Below are positions 1 through 12,453 of a stretch of DNA of 64,000 nucleotides, one piece after another. The DNA lies in assembly GCF_014633365.1 (NCBI RefSeq), contig NC_068343.1, positions 30,659,307 through 30,723,306 of the forward strand, written 5' to 3'. The stretch is from Diospyros lotus (taxonomy: Eukaryota; Streptophyta; Magnoliopsida; Ericales; Ebenaceae). Every line of letters starts with the position of its first letter. The stretch's first letter is position 1. A program made the position numbers and the translations under genes. The notes below the pieces were generated by a model. The model worked only from the letters and a program-made list of their open reading frames with translations, searched no databases and had not been told where the DNA came from.

Positions 1-1450
1 AAAAAAATTATAAAGAAAACCTAAAATAACAAAATATTATTTTCAGCCAAAATAGTCTCTAACTCTAAAACATGTAAAACACAATTTATGTTTCATGTTT
101 TGACTCTAAAACAGAAAAGAAAAAAAAATATATATATATACTTAAATTTTAAAAATAAAGTTATATATTTATTTAAAATTTTAAAAATATAGTATATCTA
201 TAAAATAATTAAAAATCTAGGATAACATATAATATAGTATATTATTAAATATATTACACATATTATGTATAATAATATTTAATATAAATTATATGTCAAC
301 AATTTATTAATCAAATTTATTATTTTATTTTAATAGTAAAATTTTATTAAAAAGAGTTAATTTTATCATTTAATAATCAAATTCATTGAATAAAATATCA
401 TAAAATAATTTTTCTCAAAATTTTAAAATAAACGTATTTTTTAATTTTTTGTTTTAAGAAATAATTTTTTAAAATGATAAGAAAAACACTTTTCAATTTT
501 ATGAAAATAAAAAACTAAAAATGAATTTAAAATTCAAAACTGAAAAATTAAAAACGCAAAGAAAATGCAGCTTTAAATTTTTTATTATTTCAATTACATG
601 CTTATATCTATTTTTTTGAGTTAATTTAACTCATATACTTTGACATTTTTATCGTGTAATAATTTAAATTTTTTATTATTTTAATTATACCCATATATTT
701 ATATTTTTAGTCAATTTAAATTTTTTTACACTTCAAAGTACGAAATTTAAATTAATTCAAAAATACAAGTACATAACTATAATCAAAATAATAAAAAATT
801 CAAGTGAACACACAAAAAATAATCAAAATACAGAAATTAACTTGACTTGAAAATGAAAATTTAAAGATATAATTGAAACAATAAAAAATTTGAATGGATA
901 TAAGAAAAAAAACGTGAATGTATAGAGACAAAAATATAGATGTGACCCTAAATTTTCACTATCGAAAATTTTACAAAATTAGTCAATACACTTCCTAAAT
1001 ATTAATAAAAGTGTTGATAAAAAATAATTTAAAGAGTTTTTAATATCAAAAAATCAATTACTATGAAAATTTTAAATACCTAAAATCCATTAAATGAATT
1101 TTTTTGAACCTGCAACTTTATGAACACTTTTATCTACCTTGAAAAGTATAATGACTATTTTTGTAAAAATTTTCTCTATGAAAATTTGCACCTAAGGTGT
1201 GTTTTTATTAAATTAAAAATAATTTAAATATGAAATTATAAGATTAACAAGTAGTTTAATGAAATATACATATTATAATAAACTTTACATATGTTTCTGT
1301 AATTATTTATATTTGTTATTGTTATTTATCAATGTTAATATCGAGGAGGGCAAGGGGTCATAAAGAAATTAAATAAAAATTGAGAGATTTTCATGGAAAA
1401 TGGCATTCGCATTCCATGAATTGAGCAAGAATATTTAGGAGTGAGACTTT
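1..1450. other. AT-rich intergenic DNA, no gene seen
   Basis: Very AT-rich sequence with many short A and T runs and no ORF of coding quality on either strand. I see no RNA gene or clear transposon end before the MITE that begins near 1460. Confidence 0.6.
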
Positions 1451-1641
1451 TTTTGGGAAGAAAAATGCTATTTTTACACTATTGTGTACATCTTGGGCTA
1501 CACAATGGTGTAAGAATGACCAAAATATCCCTAAGCTTTATTGTAAGCGCAGTGAGGCGCATGGTGTTTTGATCATTTTTACACCATTATGTAGCTCAAA
1601 ATGTATATAATGGTGTAAAAATAGCATAACCCTTTTGGGAA
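1451..1641. mobile_element. Mutator-type MITE with 9-bp target duplication
   Basis: The element body is 1460-1632 (173 bp). Its ends are inverted repeats sharing ATGCTATTTTTACAC (left from 1465; right, reversed, ending at 1627). It is flanked by the direct repeat TTTTGGGAA at 1451-1459 and 1633-1641, a 9-bp duplication typical of Mutator-like elements. It has no coding capacity. Its TIR begins similarly (AATGCTAT) to the large MULE at 56093, so the two may belong to related families; that link is inference from a short match. Confidence 0.75.
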
Positions 1642-2029
1642 AGATTCGATAGTCTACAAACTCTACACTATCAAAAATTGCACCCATCATAAGGACTCTT
1701 AATTTTCTAGTGTATGCAATATCTTAGAAATTGTGAAAGGAAAAAGGAGAACTCGAGAATGGAGTTCTGAAATTGAGTTAGTAGCATGTTATCGAGTAAG
1801 GTGCTGAAGAAGACAACTACCTTAGAAAAAAAAGGAGAAATCGAAGAATTAATATGGAGTAATTGCTAATTGTTTTTGTTTTGTAGGTCTTCTAAAGACT
1901 AAGAAGTCAAGATGAGTACTCTCCCACAAATATAATCAAACATCTATTTTTAATGGGCAAAACAAACTATTTATAAGATTATATTATAAACTCACTCTAA
2001 ATAGAACTTGAAAGAATAATAGAAGTGTA
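1642..2029. other. Intergenic, nothing recognised
   Basis: AT-rich stretch between the MITE and the copia-like LTR remnant. No ORF, repeat end or RNA gene is apparent. Confidence 0.5.
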
Positions 2030-2305
2030 CACTCAAGAGGCAACTGAATTAGGTGTTTCAAAACTTTACGAATTTGATATAAGGTTTGTACAAAAAATGT
2101 TTTAAACTTCTTTATACTTTTGAAAACAATGTTGTGAATCTAGATTAAAGAAGCTTAGACTTCTATGATTTCAAAATCAATGCTAGAAATGTAAGATGAA
2201 AGTGTATAATATATGGAAATCAAATGTAAAAGAAATGCAAGGGACAATGCACATGGGATTTATAGTGGTTCGACACAATCCGACCTACTCCACTACCTTG
2301 ACTCC
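2030..2305 (-). mobile_element. Copia-type (SIRE-like) LTR remnant, left part
   Basis: The stretch around 2030-2080 and the segment around 2256-2275 (GGATTTATAGTGGTTCGACA) resemble the conserved parts of SIRE/Maximus-type copia LTRs. It stops abruptly at 2305, where the gypsy LTR begins. A similar LTR texture resumes after 14551, so the gypsy block probably landed inside this LTR. The assignment rests on recognised phrases, not an alignment. Confidence 0.4.
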
Positions 2306-5300
2306 TGCCACGACCGGATTTCTAAATAGTCATGACCGGCACTAATCCCTAGATCCAGCGACTCTACAGTAGACTAGTAAGCCTCTTCTCTACCTCGGTT
2401 TGCGAAAAGCATTAATACTACTGACAAAATATAGAAACATGAAGTAAAATACCATTTCAACTTTTCACAAAATATTTCAATATCTCCTATATAGCAGCTA
2501 TACAAAAATATGAATATCCATCACTACTTTCATAAATACATATATAGTCCTATATCTCGGGCCCTTGGCACAATTATGTGTCACAAAAATAAAAGACAAA
2601 AGATCATATTCAATAGTACGTGTATGTCTCCACAGAGCATCCTATATCAAATCAGTAATCAAAAGGAATCTGACATCATACCAGAAGATCTGCTGGACCA
2701 AAATTCAAAAGAATGATCCCTTGAAAATATTTTAATAAAAATGGGTGAGTCTTGTGGACTCGCGAGTATAAGGTATGTCATGCCCACTATGAAAGTATGC
2801 AATAAAAAAGCTACGATAAATATCATGGATACAATAACATAATAATAATATGAACAATGAGAATATGTACCATACATTTAAATAATTTGAGGTTCAAAGG
2901 AAAAACATAATGTAGAAGAAATAGGTGCCTAGAGACAACTCCCATAAGTTACTCACCTAACCACCTAAGTCTCCTATACATTTTATATGCGATACATGCA
3001 TTGATTTTGAGGACACACTAGTAGAAATTGGCCTAACGCTTATACACCCATGCATACAAGTACATATACTGGCACATACATCATCATCACGCTATAATAC
3101 CATAATATCTAACGTGATAGCAGTGTTGAAACATACTATCCGTGTCTCTCATGGCCTTGGCATGCCAAGCCTCATAGTACCATGATATTTTCCTACTGTG
3201 AGTCACTAGGGAATCTACTAGATAGTCCTCTAATAATAATGCAAGTGATACCCTACTTTATGCACAAGTCATAATCATTTATCGTTTCATGTGGTGCCTA
3301 AAATACACCATATCATTCAATATTTCACGTTCTCGAGACAAGAAATCAATTAGGGTATCTTTCTCCTTATGTCTCTCCCAGTATGATGAAAATATTTCAT
3401 GCAATTTAGAAACATTTAAAAGTGTTTTTCTATGATTCGCATATAAAAATCATATACAGATTATGCATGGAACAATATATATACGTGCATAAAATAATGT
3501 AAACATAACATATCCTGTCTACTCGCCTAGGAAACGATGACTCAAGTCTGAGTCTGGGGAGAAGATTGAGCAAAATCCTAGGAATCCAAGCCTACAATAA
3601 TAGAATGGGGTGGTCACATTTGGGTAATAAAAGTAACGACGTAATAAAATTACCGAAAATCCTAACCATTACCTAACACCCTGAATCGGTTATTTTATAC
3701 CTTGGCCTGCGCAATATTCAAATTTGGCGTCATGGAATTCGTTGAGCTTAGCCATCGACTACGTTATCATGTCTCGTCTTGCATGCTACGCATAAGTATA
3801 TAGTGGAACTACACACCCACTTATAGGCTGCAATAAAATAATTTTTATATATCCATATTCACCCATGAACTAGTTTTCTTTCAATATAGATAATATATTT
3901 TTATTTAAATTTCTCCCTTTTTTTTCAAAAATACATATATATTTATATTTATAACTCAATTGGTAAATTTTTAAGAACTTAATAATTACTTAACTGATAA
4001 TTTAATAAATGGCTTAAAAGAAATGAATTGTAAATGTTCTAGCCTCAAAATAAAATGAATTAATCAGAAATCAGGATTCGGGAAAAACTCACGTTATCAT
4101 CATAGGCCTAGCCTAGAACGCCCCCGGGGTCAGTCTTGCTCTGCCTCGAGTCATCTAATAGGGTTTTGTCCTTAGGACTTCGATCAACAAAGTGACTCGC
4201 CAGTCACATCGTCAATTCTAAGAAATCTAAGGAGAACCCAAATAAGACTGACGTCAATATCCTAAGTAGGACCAACTTAACCAAATTATCCTAGATTCAC
4301 AGACAAGTGACAAGAAGGGAGAACAAGTCGAGTGGGCCAGCCCAAGGGCTATCATAATTGGGTCAAGACATGCCTCACACATTGGGTCATCCTATAACCC
4401 AATCGGACCCATCATCCTAGGCTAAAACCTAACCCGACCTGCCAAACTCCAAAAGCCCTCATTTCCTTTTTCTTTATATTTTATTATTTTTATTTTATTT
4501 TATTTTATTTTCTTCTTTTCTCTTCTTTTTTTTCTTATTTTTCCTTTCCTTTCTTCTTCTCAACATACTACCGTCGCCGGCGACCGCCGCCAGTCGGCGA
4601 AATACGGCCAACCAACATACAGATTCAAAGCCCTTGCCACGAACATCAACATATCTCAAAATGAAAACCATCGAACGGTTAGATTTTAATAGATCTAAGA
4701 ATTAATTTTTGGCCAAAATAGGGACGAAATCTGGCCATTGCCAACCGCCTGCTGCCGACCATTTTTTCGAAGGCTACCATGAGGTGCGCAACACCTAGGC
4801 GACCAACGTACCCAAAAATAACAAAGATCGGATGGCTAGATTTTCGTAAATCTAGGGTAAAACTTTCTGCCAAAAAGAACAAACCCACTGCCAACGTCGC
4901 GGGTGATTTCTGGTGATCCAAGACCGCCATCCAACCCCTTCGAGCAAATGGACTAACATATCCCAAAACCAAGAAAATCCAACGGTCGGATTTTCGTAGA
5001 TCTGACCTTAAACAACCGGCCAAAACCCATATCGCGCCCCAATACACAAACCCTTGAAACAGCAAGAAAAACCATCAAGATCAAATAACAACACTTAGCT
5101 CCTTGTAAATCGGGGGTGCTTAAACAGTGAAAATGAAGTCGGATTGAAGATCGAACGGTCGGATTGTGCAAAATCAACAAAAATCCGAGACTGAGTGTGA
5201 GAGAGAGAGAAGATTTTCTAGAGGAGGGCTGCCCACACGCCTCCCCCTTTGCTTTTATATTTTCTATTTTGTTTTTGTTTTTGTTTTTTAAATTATTTTA

Positions 5301-5360
5301 TTTATTTATTTTTATATTATTATTACTATTATTTTTATTTTATTTTTCTAAATCTTTACA
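2306..5360 (-). repeat. 3' LTR of Tekay-type gypsy element
   Basis: It begins TGCCACGACC and ends CTTTACA at 5360. A polypyrimidine run follows at 5361-5373, which on the minus strand is the polypurine tract next to a 3' LTR. Bases 2306-4261 are repeated in the same orientation at 10509-12453; the remaining 1.1 kb (4262-5360) has no counterpart in the other LTR. Short ORFs inside (for example near 4679-5180) are LTR sequence, not genes. Confidence 0.8.
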
Positions 5361-5373
5361 TTCTCCATCCCTT
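5361..5373 (-). other. Polypurine tract of Tekay-type element
   Basis: The minus strand reads AAGGGATGGAGAA immediately before the 3' LTR start TGTAAAG. This is the expected plus-strand priming site for reverse transcription and fixes the inner LTR boundary. Confidence 0.7.
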
Positions 5374-5394
5374 ATAAAAATTCGTCCTCAAATT

Positions 5395-7065
5395 TCAGGG
5401 GAACAAATAAGGATTTGTCTCTTTCATGGCATCTTCCATTTCCCAAGTGGCCTCATCCTCACTATGGTTGCTCAACTGGACTTTAACGGAAGTTATTTCT
5501 ATAGATCTAAGCTTTCTAACCTGCCTATCTAAAATCTTAACAGGTTGTTCTTCATATTGCAAGCTTGGCTGGATCATAGCGGGTGCTGTCGGGGGCAAAA
5601 CGTGAGAGGGATCTCCAATAACCCCACGTAACATCGACACATGAAATACAGGCTGCACTCCAACCATTGACGGTGGTAGTGCCAACTCATAAGCTACCTT
5701 CCCAATCTACCTAATGACTCGAAAATGTCCAACATACCGGGGACTAAGTTTGTCTTTCCTCCCAAACCTCAATACCTCCTTCATAGGCGATACTCTAAGG
5801 TACACTAAATCATCAACTGTGAACTCTAAGGGTTGACGCCTATGATCTGCATACGATTTCTGATGACTTTGAGTTATCAAAAGCCTATTACGAACTACCT
5901 GGACAATCTCTATGCTTTAGCAAACTAAATCTGGGCCAACAAGTCGCCTCTCACCAACCTCAAACCAACCTAAGGGTGACCTACATCGTCGACCATACAA
6001 CACCCCATAAGGTGGCATCTGAATGCTGGATTGATAGCTATTGTTATATGCAAATTGGACATATGACAAATTCTTTTCCCAACTACCATTGAAATCGAGG
6101 GCACACGCTCTAAGCATGTCCTCAAGTATCTGGATAGTCATCTCCGACTGCCCATCCGTTTGGGAGTGAAACACAGTACTCAATGCTAACTGCGTACCTA
6201 AGGCCTCATGAAATGAGCCCCAATACCGAGAGGTAAATATGGACCCTCGATCAGATATAATAGAAATGGGTACTCTATGATACCGTACAATCTCATGAAT
6301 AAACTTCTGGGTTAACTGAGAGGCAGTAAATGACGTACATACTACAATAAAATGAGCTGTCTTTGTTAGGCGATTTACTACTACCCATATTGAATCATGT
6401 CCCGCAGGGGACCTCGGTAATCCTGTAACCATATCCATGGTGATATGCTCCTATTTCCATTTTGGAATTGGGATGCTTTCCAACAAACCTCCTAGCCTCT
6501 TATGCTTCACTTTCACTTGCTAACAGACTTGGCAGGTTAGACATGTATGAGCAACATCTTCCTTAAGGTGCGATCACCAAAACAATTGCTTTAGGTCCTG
6601 ATACATCTCAATAGTCCCTGGGTGAATGGCAAATCGAGAGTGATGAGCCTCCCTAAGGATCCTACTCCTCAACTCGTCCACCTCGGGGACACAAAGCCGA
6701 GTCTTGAATTTCAACACTCCAGAAGGGTCAACAGAAAAATCCAACGCCTTACCTTCTCCGACATCCTTAATGATCTTGGCTAGACTAGAGTCCTTAACTT
6801 GAGCTGCCTTAATCTCCTCCATCAAGGTAGACCTAAGCTCAATATGAGCCAAAAATCCTTGAGATTCAAATATCTCTAAACGTGCACCACTTCGCTCTAA
6901 ACTATGTAACTGCTCCACTAACAGTCTCCTCCAACTGGAAATATGAGCAAAGATGCTCATAGACTTCCTACTCAAGGCATCTGCTACTACGTTAGCCTTT
7001 CCTGGGTGGTACAAAATATGGACATCATAGTCCTTAAGGAGTTCCATCCACCAACGCTGTCTCAA
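5395..7065 (-). pseudogene. Tekay gypsy integrase with C-terminal chromodomain region, decayed
   Basis: Three open pieces cover one integrase. 6574-7065 ends in the zinc-binding HHCC region ([12 protein letters not shown]). 5917-6438 is the catalytic core, with the first Asp in MDMVTGLP and the second in ISDRGS, followed by a SEMTIQ stretch where the catalytic Glu is retained. 5395-5685 is the tail, with a FHVSMLR motif and a chromodomain-like end (EDEATWEMED). Linking segments contain stops and frameshifts. Chromodomain-bearing integrases define chromoviruses; the wording of the tail fits the Tekay/Del clade. It cannot produce a functional integrase as it stands. Confidence 0.85.
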
Positions 7066-7127
7066 ATTCAGGTCACTCTGGTAAAAATGTACTTGAGGCT
7101 CTTATGATCTGTGAACACCTCGCAGGT

Positions 7128-7436
7128 CTAGCCGTACAAGTAATGTCGCCATATCTTGAGAGCAAATACTACGACAATCATCTCGAGGTCATGAGTAGGA
7201 TAGTTCTGCTCATGTTTCTTCAACTGCCTAGAAGTATACGCAATAACTCTCCCACACTGCATCAACACACATCTTAATCCAACCCTCGACGCATCACAGT
7301 ACACGGCATAACCCCCACTCCCTGATGGTAGGGTCAACATTGGCGCTGTAGTCAAACGCCACTTCAACTCATTGAAGCTTTGCTCGCATGCATCTGACCA
7401 CTCAAACTTTACATTCTTTTGGGTGAGAAGCTTCAT
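7128..7436 (-). pseudogene. Tekay gypsy RNase H domain, decayed
   Basis: A 102-residue open segment contains [12 protein letters not shown] (first catalytic Asp region), [21 protein letters not shown] (second acidic cluster) and [11 protein letters not shown], the usual order for a Ty3/gypsy RNase H. It follows the reverse transcriptase in the same orientation but is separated from it by stops. Confidence 0.85.
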
Positions 7437-7534
7437 CGGTGCTGCAATCTTAGAAAAATCATTACAAAGTGACAGTAGTATCTTACTAGACCTAGGAAAC
7501 TACGTATCTCGGTGACTATAGTGGGTCTAGGCCA

Positions 7535-8190
7535 CTAAGCCACAACCTTTATCTTCTTTTGGTCCACCTGGATCCCTTGACTAGACACAACATACCCCAA
7601 AAAGCTAACACTCTCTAGCCAAAACTCATACTTTGAAAACTTAGCATATAGTTCATTCTCACGAAGGGCTTGCAAAATCGTCCTGAGATGGTGCTCATGC
7701 TCAACATCACTCCTCGAGTACACCAATATGTCTCTATGAACACGATGATGAATCGATCCAAGAAGGGTCGAAATACCCTGTTCATCAAGTCTATGAATGC
7801 TGCCGGGGCATTCGCCAACCCGAAAGACATCACCAAAAACTCGTGATGTCCATATCGAGTGCGAAAGGCAGTTTTGGGGATGTCCTGATTTATAATCCTC
7901 AATTGATGGTATCCTGATCTCAAATCAATCTTAGAAAATCGCCTCACGCCTTGCAACTGATCAAATAGATCATCAATGTGTGGCAACAGATATTGGTTAT
8001 TAATAGTAACTTTGTTTAATTATCGATAATTGATGCAAAGTCTCAAACTCCCATCCTTCTTCTTCACAAATAATACCGACGCACCCCATGGCGACGTGCT
8101 AGGCCTAATAAAGCCCTTATCTAAGAGTTCTTGTAATTGATCATTTAACTCCTTCAATGCTGGGGCCATCCTATACGGGGGTATCGAAAC
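7535..8190 (-). pseudogene. Tekay gypsy reverse transcriptase, decayed
   Basis: Palm and finger motifs are visible in two overlapping frames: [33 protein letters not shown] and NAPAAF, then the catalytic YxDD region. A frameshift falls at that region: the upper frame reads IIVFIE instead of continuing through the two aspartates, and the next frame resumes with [14 protein letters not shown]. Minus-strand sequence up to about 8160 gives the preceding segment ([18 protein letters not shown]). Nonfunctional. Confidence 0.85.
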
Positions 8191-8622
8191 AGGTCAAGCC
8201 TCCAGAACTAGGTCGATAGAAAACTCAATCTCTCGATCGGGTGGTAATCCCGAAAGTTCCTCGGGAAAAACATCTGGGAACTCACACACCACCGGGACTC
8301 CACTGACCTCTCCAACTGATCGGTCACACTCTCTCACAATTGCCAAGAACCCCTCACAACCTCTGCCCAACATACGTTATGCTTTTATAGCTGATATCAG
8401 CATGCTAGCCCCTCAAGTCCTATCCCCCCGGATATAAAATAAATCCTCACTGGGAAGATCAAAGCAAACATGTTTCTGATGATAGTCTGGGCTAACGTGG
8501 CACAAAGCTAACCAATCCACACCTAAAATGGCGTTAAACTCCACAGGGTCGAGTAAGATGAGGTCTACTAGCGTATCCCTACCCACAAGAGAAACAACAC
8601 AAGTCCGATACTCTCGCTCTAC

Positions 8623-8823
8623 CTATAGGGCATCACTCACGGGAGTCCCCACTAACATGGGCTCGACTAGAGGAGTGGCATTTACTCCCAAATAGGGAGC
8701 AAACTGCTGCGATACAAATGAATGCGTCACCCTGGAATCGAATAGCACGTGTGCACTGTGACCACAAATATGGACTGTACCTGTCACCACCTGATTGGAC
8801 GCCTGGGCATCTTGAGTCATCAT
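8623..8823 (-). pseudogene. Tekay gypsy aspartic protease, catalytic motif changed
   Basis: The open segment contains GHSAHVLFDSRVTHSFVSQQFA, matching the gypsy protease pattern in which the active site is normally D-S-G. Here the glycine is replaced by Arg (DSR), which should abolish activity. It lies between the gag zinc knuckle and the reverse transcriptase, as expected. Confidence 0.8.
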
Positions 8824-8929
8824 ATGGTATACCCTCGGCTGACTCTATGGGCCATGTCCCCCTCAAGATTGGGGAGCACTACTCTGAGCTCTAGGTGCCG
8901 ATTGTTGGGCTGAAGTCTGTTGTCCTTGA

Positions 8930-10254
8930 GGGCCTCGCTCTAGCTGTGGGCAATCCCTCTGTATGTGACCTGGCTATCCACACCTAAAGCATGTACCTGG
9001 AGCCTTCACGTACCTGCACACCCTTGAGTGTCGCTTCCTACATAAGGAACATTGGGGCCTCTCTTCCTGCCTCTATTTCCATTGTTGGTGCTACTGTCTC
9101 TAGGGAGGGGGCGCAGGCAATGGTGGCGTTACTGCCAATGGCTGCGAACTTGTCGAGCCCTTCCCCTTCTTCCTAAAGGGGAATGAAGTACCACTGTCTC
9201 CCCTAGCCCTTTCTAGGTCTCTAGCTGCCCTCTCATCTGTTGCACGTGCCTCAAGGGCTAAGGTACTATTAATTGCCTCCTCATAAGTCCCAAAATGGGA
9301 GGCGTGCAAACTCCTAAATCACGGCTCAATCAGTCGAGATATGAAGCGGGTAATCCTGTCCTGCTCTATAGGAACCAAAGCAGGTGCATACTGTGAAAGC
9401 TCAGTGAACAATGCATCATAACGCTCAACGCTCATATCCGGGGTTTGCCTTAGGGCCTCAAATTGCTGGGCCCTCTGAAATCTCATAGTGCTAGAGACAT
9501 ATTTTGCCAAAAAGAGTCTCTTGAACTTAGCCCATTCTAACGGGGCATCATCCCGCTGTCTCCTCAGCACATCATACCAAGCGCTCGCCTCACCATGAAG
9601 ACAGAAAGAGGTGAGCTCCACCATTCGGTAACCATGAATGCGAGAACCTCTCTTCAATTTGTCCAACTGATCCAAGAACTCTTCAGCCTTGTCCCTCGCA
9701 CCTCTAAACTGGGGCAGTTTCAGACCCATGAATCTCTCAAACTCATAATCTACTCCAACGGCCTCAGGGTCCACTGGAGGTTGTCCCCTAACCTCGCCCG
9801 TATCACCAGTGCCGAGGGTAACACCTACAGTGCCACCGCTAACGGCGCCTCTGGTGCCACTAGCCACAGCACCGTCGCTGGTGCCGCCACTAGTGCCACC
9901 TCCAGTGCCGTCCTCAGTGCCATCTCTAGTGCTGCCACCAACCCTAGTATCTGGGCCCATACTCCCTAGTTCCTCTGGTTGTTTCTGAGAATTAACCATG
10001 TTCGTCAATAGCACCATGATATTTTCCAAAGAGTAAATAATCAACTGGTCTCTGTCTCGTGTCGGAGTACTACCATCGAAGTCAACTCCACTACGACCAG
10101 AACCACGGCCTCGGTCTCGGCCACATCGTCCGCTACGACCTTATCCACGGCCTCTGATCACTATGTTACTGCTGGCAGGTGAGGGCTGAAGAGCCTGATC
10201 ACCCCCTAAGGAATCGGTCTGCCTAGATGCTGTATGAGAACGAGGAGGCATCAT
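8930..10254 (-). pseudogene. Tekay gypsy gag, broken by several nonsense changes
   Basis: The likely start is the double ATG at 10249-10254, about 240 bp downstream of the primer site. A Gly/Arg-rich leader is interrupted by a TAA. The main gag body runs 10044-9319 (MGLKLPQFRGARDKAEEFLD, then ASAWYDVLRRQRDD, then the SVERYDALFTELSQYA region) and stops. It resumes from 9309 with HFGTYEEAINSTLALEARA and a Lys/Ser-rich linker. Near 8960-8990 the zinc knuckle reads CFRCG, stop, PGHIQRDC: a CCHC box with one in-frame stop where Gln or Trp is expected. The repeat-rich Gly/Thr stretch around 9780-9960 is low complexity. Confidence 0.85.
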
Positions 10255-10493
10255 CGCTACCATCGTAGTGATAGGTCAATAAGAGTAACAATAGAATTTG
10301 AAAACAAAGGATCAAAAGATACTAGACTCTAACATCCTTAGCAAAAGCTAGATCAATAATGTGCCATAGCTCACATCACGATCTAAAACCCAACTAAGAA
10401 TGGCTCTGTGGGACTCAAGGAAACAAGACCTTAAACAAAGCTAGAGAATCGAATAGAATTGAAAGACACAAGCCTAACTCAAGAGTAATCTAG

Positions 10494-10505
10494 GCTCTGA
10501 TACCA
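10494..10505 (-). other. Primer binding site, initiator-Met tRNA type
   Basis: The minus strand reads TGGTATCAGAGC, the canonical plant tRNA-iMet primer site, three bases from the LTR that starts at 10509. It fixes the element orientation as minus and the 5' LTR at the high-coordinate side. Confidence 0.9.
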
Positions 10506-10508
10506 ATA

Positions 10509-12453
10509 TGTCACGACTTGATTTCTAAATAGTCATGACCGGCACTAATCCCTAGGCCCAGCGGCCCCACAGTGGACTAGTAAGCCTCTTTTTTAGTTTG
10601 ATTTGCTAAAAACATTAATACTACTGACAAAATATAGAAACATGGAGTAAAATACCATTTCAACTTTTCACAAAATATTTCAATATCTCCTATACAACAG
10701 CTGTACAAAAATATGAATATCCATCACTACTTTCATAAATACATATACAGTCCCATATCTCGGGCCCTTGGCACAATTATGTGCCACAAAAATAAAAGAC
10801 AAAAGATCAGACTAAACAGTATGTGTATGTCTCCACAGAGCATCCTATATGAAATCAGTAATCAAAAGGAATCTGACATCATACTAGAAGATCTACTGGA
10901 CTAAAATTCAAAAGAAGGATCCCCTAAAAATATTTTAATAAAAATGGGTGACTCTTATGGACTCGTGAGTATAAGGTATGTTATGCCCGCTAGGAGAGTA
11001 TGCAATAAAAATGCTAGGATTCACATCATGGATACAATAACATAATAATAATATGAACAACGAGAATATGTACCATACGCTTAAATAATTTGAGGTTCAA
11101 AGGAAAAACATAGTGTAGGAGAAATAGGTGCCTAGAGACAACTCCCATAAGTTACTCACCTAACCACCTAAGTCTCATATACTTTTTATATGCGATGCAC
11201 GCACTGATTCTGAGGACACACTAGTAGAAATTGGCCTAACGCCTATACACCCATGCACACAAGTACATATACTGGCACATACATCATCATCACGCTATAA
11301 TACCATAATATCCCACGTGATAGCAGTGCTGAAACATACTATCCGTGTCTCTCATGGCCTTGGCATGCCAAGCCCCACAGTACCATGATCTTTTCCTGCT
11401 GTGAGTCACCAGGGAATCTACTAGATGATCCTCTAATAATAATGCAAGTAATACACTACTTTATACACGAGTTATAATCATTTATCGTTTCATGTGGTGC
11501 CTAAAATATACCATATCATTCAATATTTCACGTTCTCAAGACAGGAAATCAGTTAGGGTATCTTTCTTCTTATGTCTCTTCCAGTAGGATGAAAATATTT
11601 CATGCAATTTAGAAACATTTAAAAGTATTTTTCTATGATTCGCATATAAAAATCATACATGGAACAATATATATACGTGCATAAAATAATGTAAACATAA
11701 CATATCCTGTCTACTCGCTTGGGAAACGATGACTCAAGTCCGAGTCTGGGGAGAAGATCGAGCAAAATCTTGGGAATCCAAATCTACAATAAATAGAATG
11801 GGGTGGTCACATTTGGGTAATAAAAGTAACGACGTAATAAAATTACCGAAAATCCTAACCATTGCCTAACACCCTAAATCAGTTATTTTATACCTTGGCC
11901 CGCGCAATATTCGAATTTGGCGTTATGGAATTCATCGAGCTTAGCCATCGACTATGTTATCATGCCTTGCCTTGCATGCTACGCGTAAGTGTATAGTGAA
12001 ACTATACACCCACTTATAAGCTGCAATAAAATAATTTATATATATCCATATTCACCCATGAACGAGTTTTCTTTTAATATAGATAATATATTTTTATTTA
12101 AATTTCTCATTTTTTTTTCAAAAATACATATATATTTATATTTATAACTCAATTGGTAAATTTTTAAGAACTTAATAATTAATTAACTAATAATTTAATA
12201 AATGGCTTAAAAGAAATAAATTGCAAATGTTCTGGCCTCAGAATAAAATGAATTCATCAAAAATCAGGATTCGGGATAAACCCACATTATCTTCATAGGC
12301 TAGCCTAGAAAGCACTCGGGGTCAGTCTTGCTCGGCCTTGAGTAATCTAATAGGGCTTCGTCCTTAGGACTTCGATTAACAAAGTGACTTGCCAGTCACA
12401 TCGCCAATTCTAAGAAATCTAAGGAGAACCCAAATAAGACCAACATCGATATC
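10509..12453 (-). repeat. 5' LTR of Tekay-type element (homologous part)
   Basis: It starts TGTCACGACTTG and parallels 2306-4261 throughout, with scattered substitutions and small indels. Both copies share the segment beginning ATGAATATCCATCACTAC. Homology stops near 12453, after which unrelated LTR sequence follows. The accumulated differences show an old insertion. Confidence 0.85.

Noticed and set aside
4679..5180. Minus-strand ORFs of 128 and 75 codons
   Set aside because: Inside the Tekay 3' LTR; repeated phrases (GGATTTTCGTAGATCT-type) and no protein motif.
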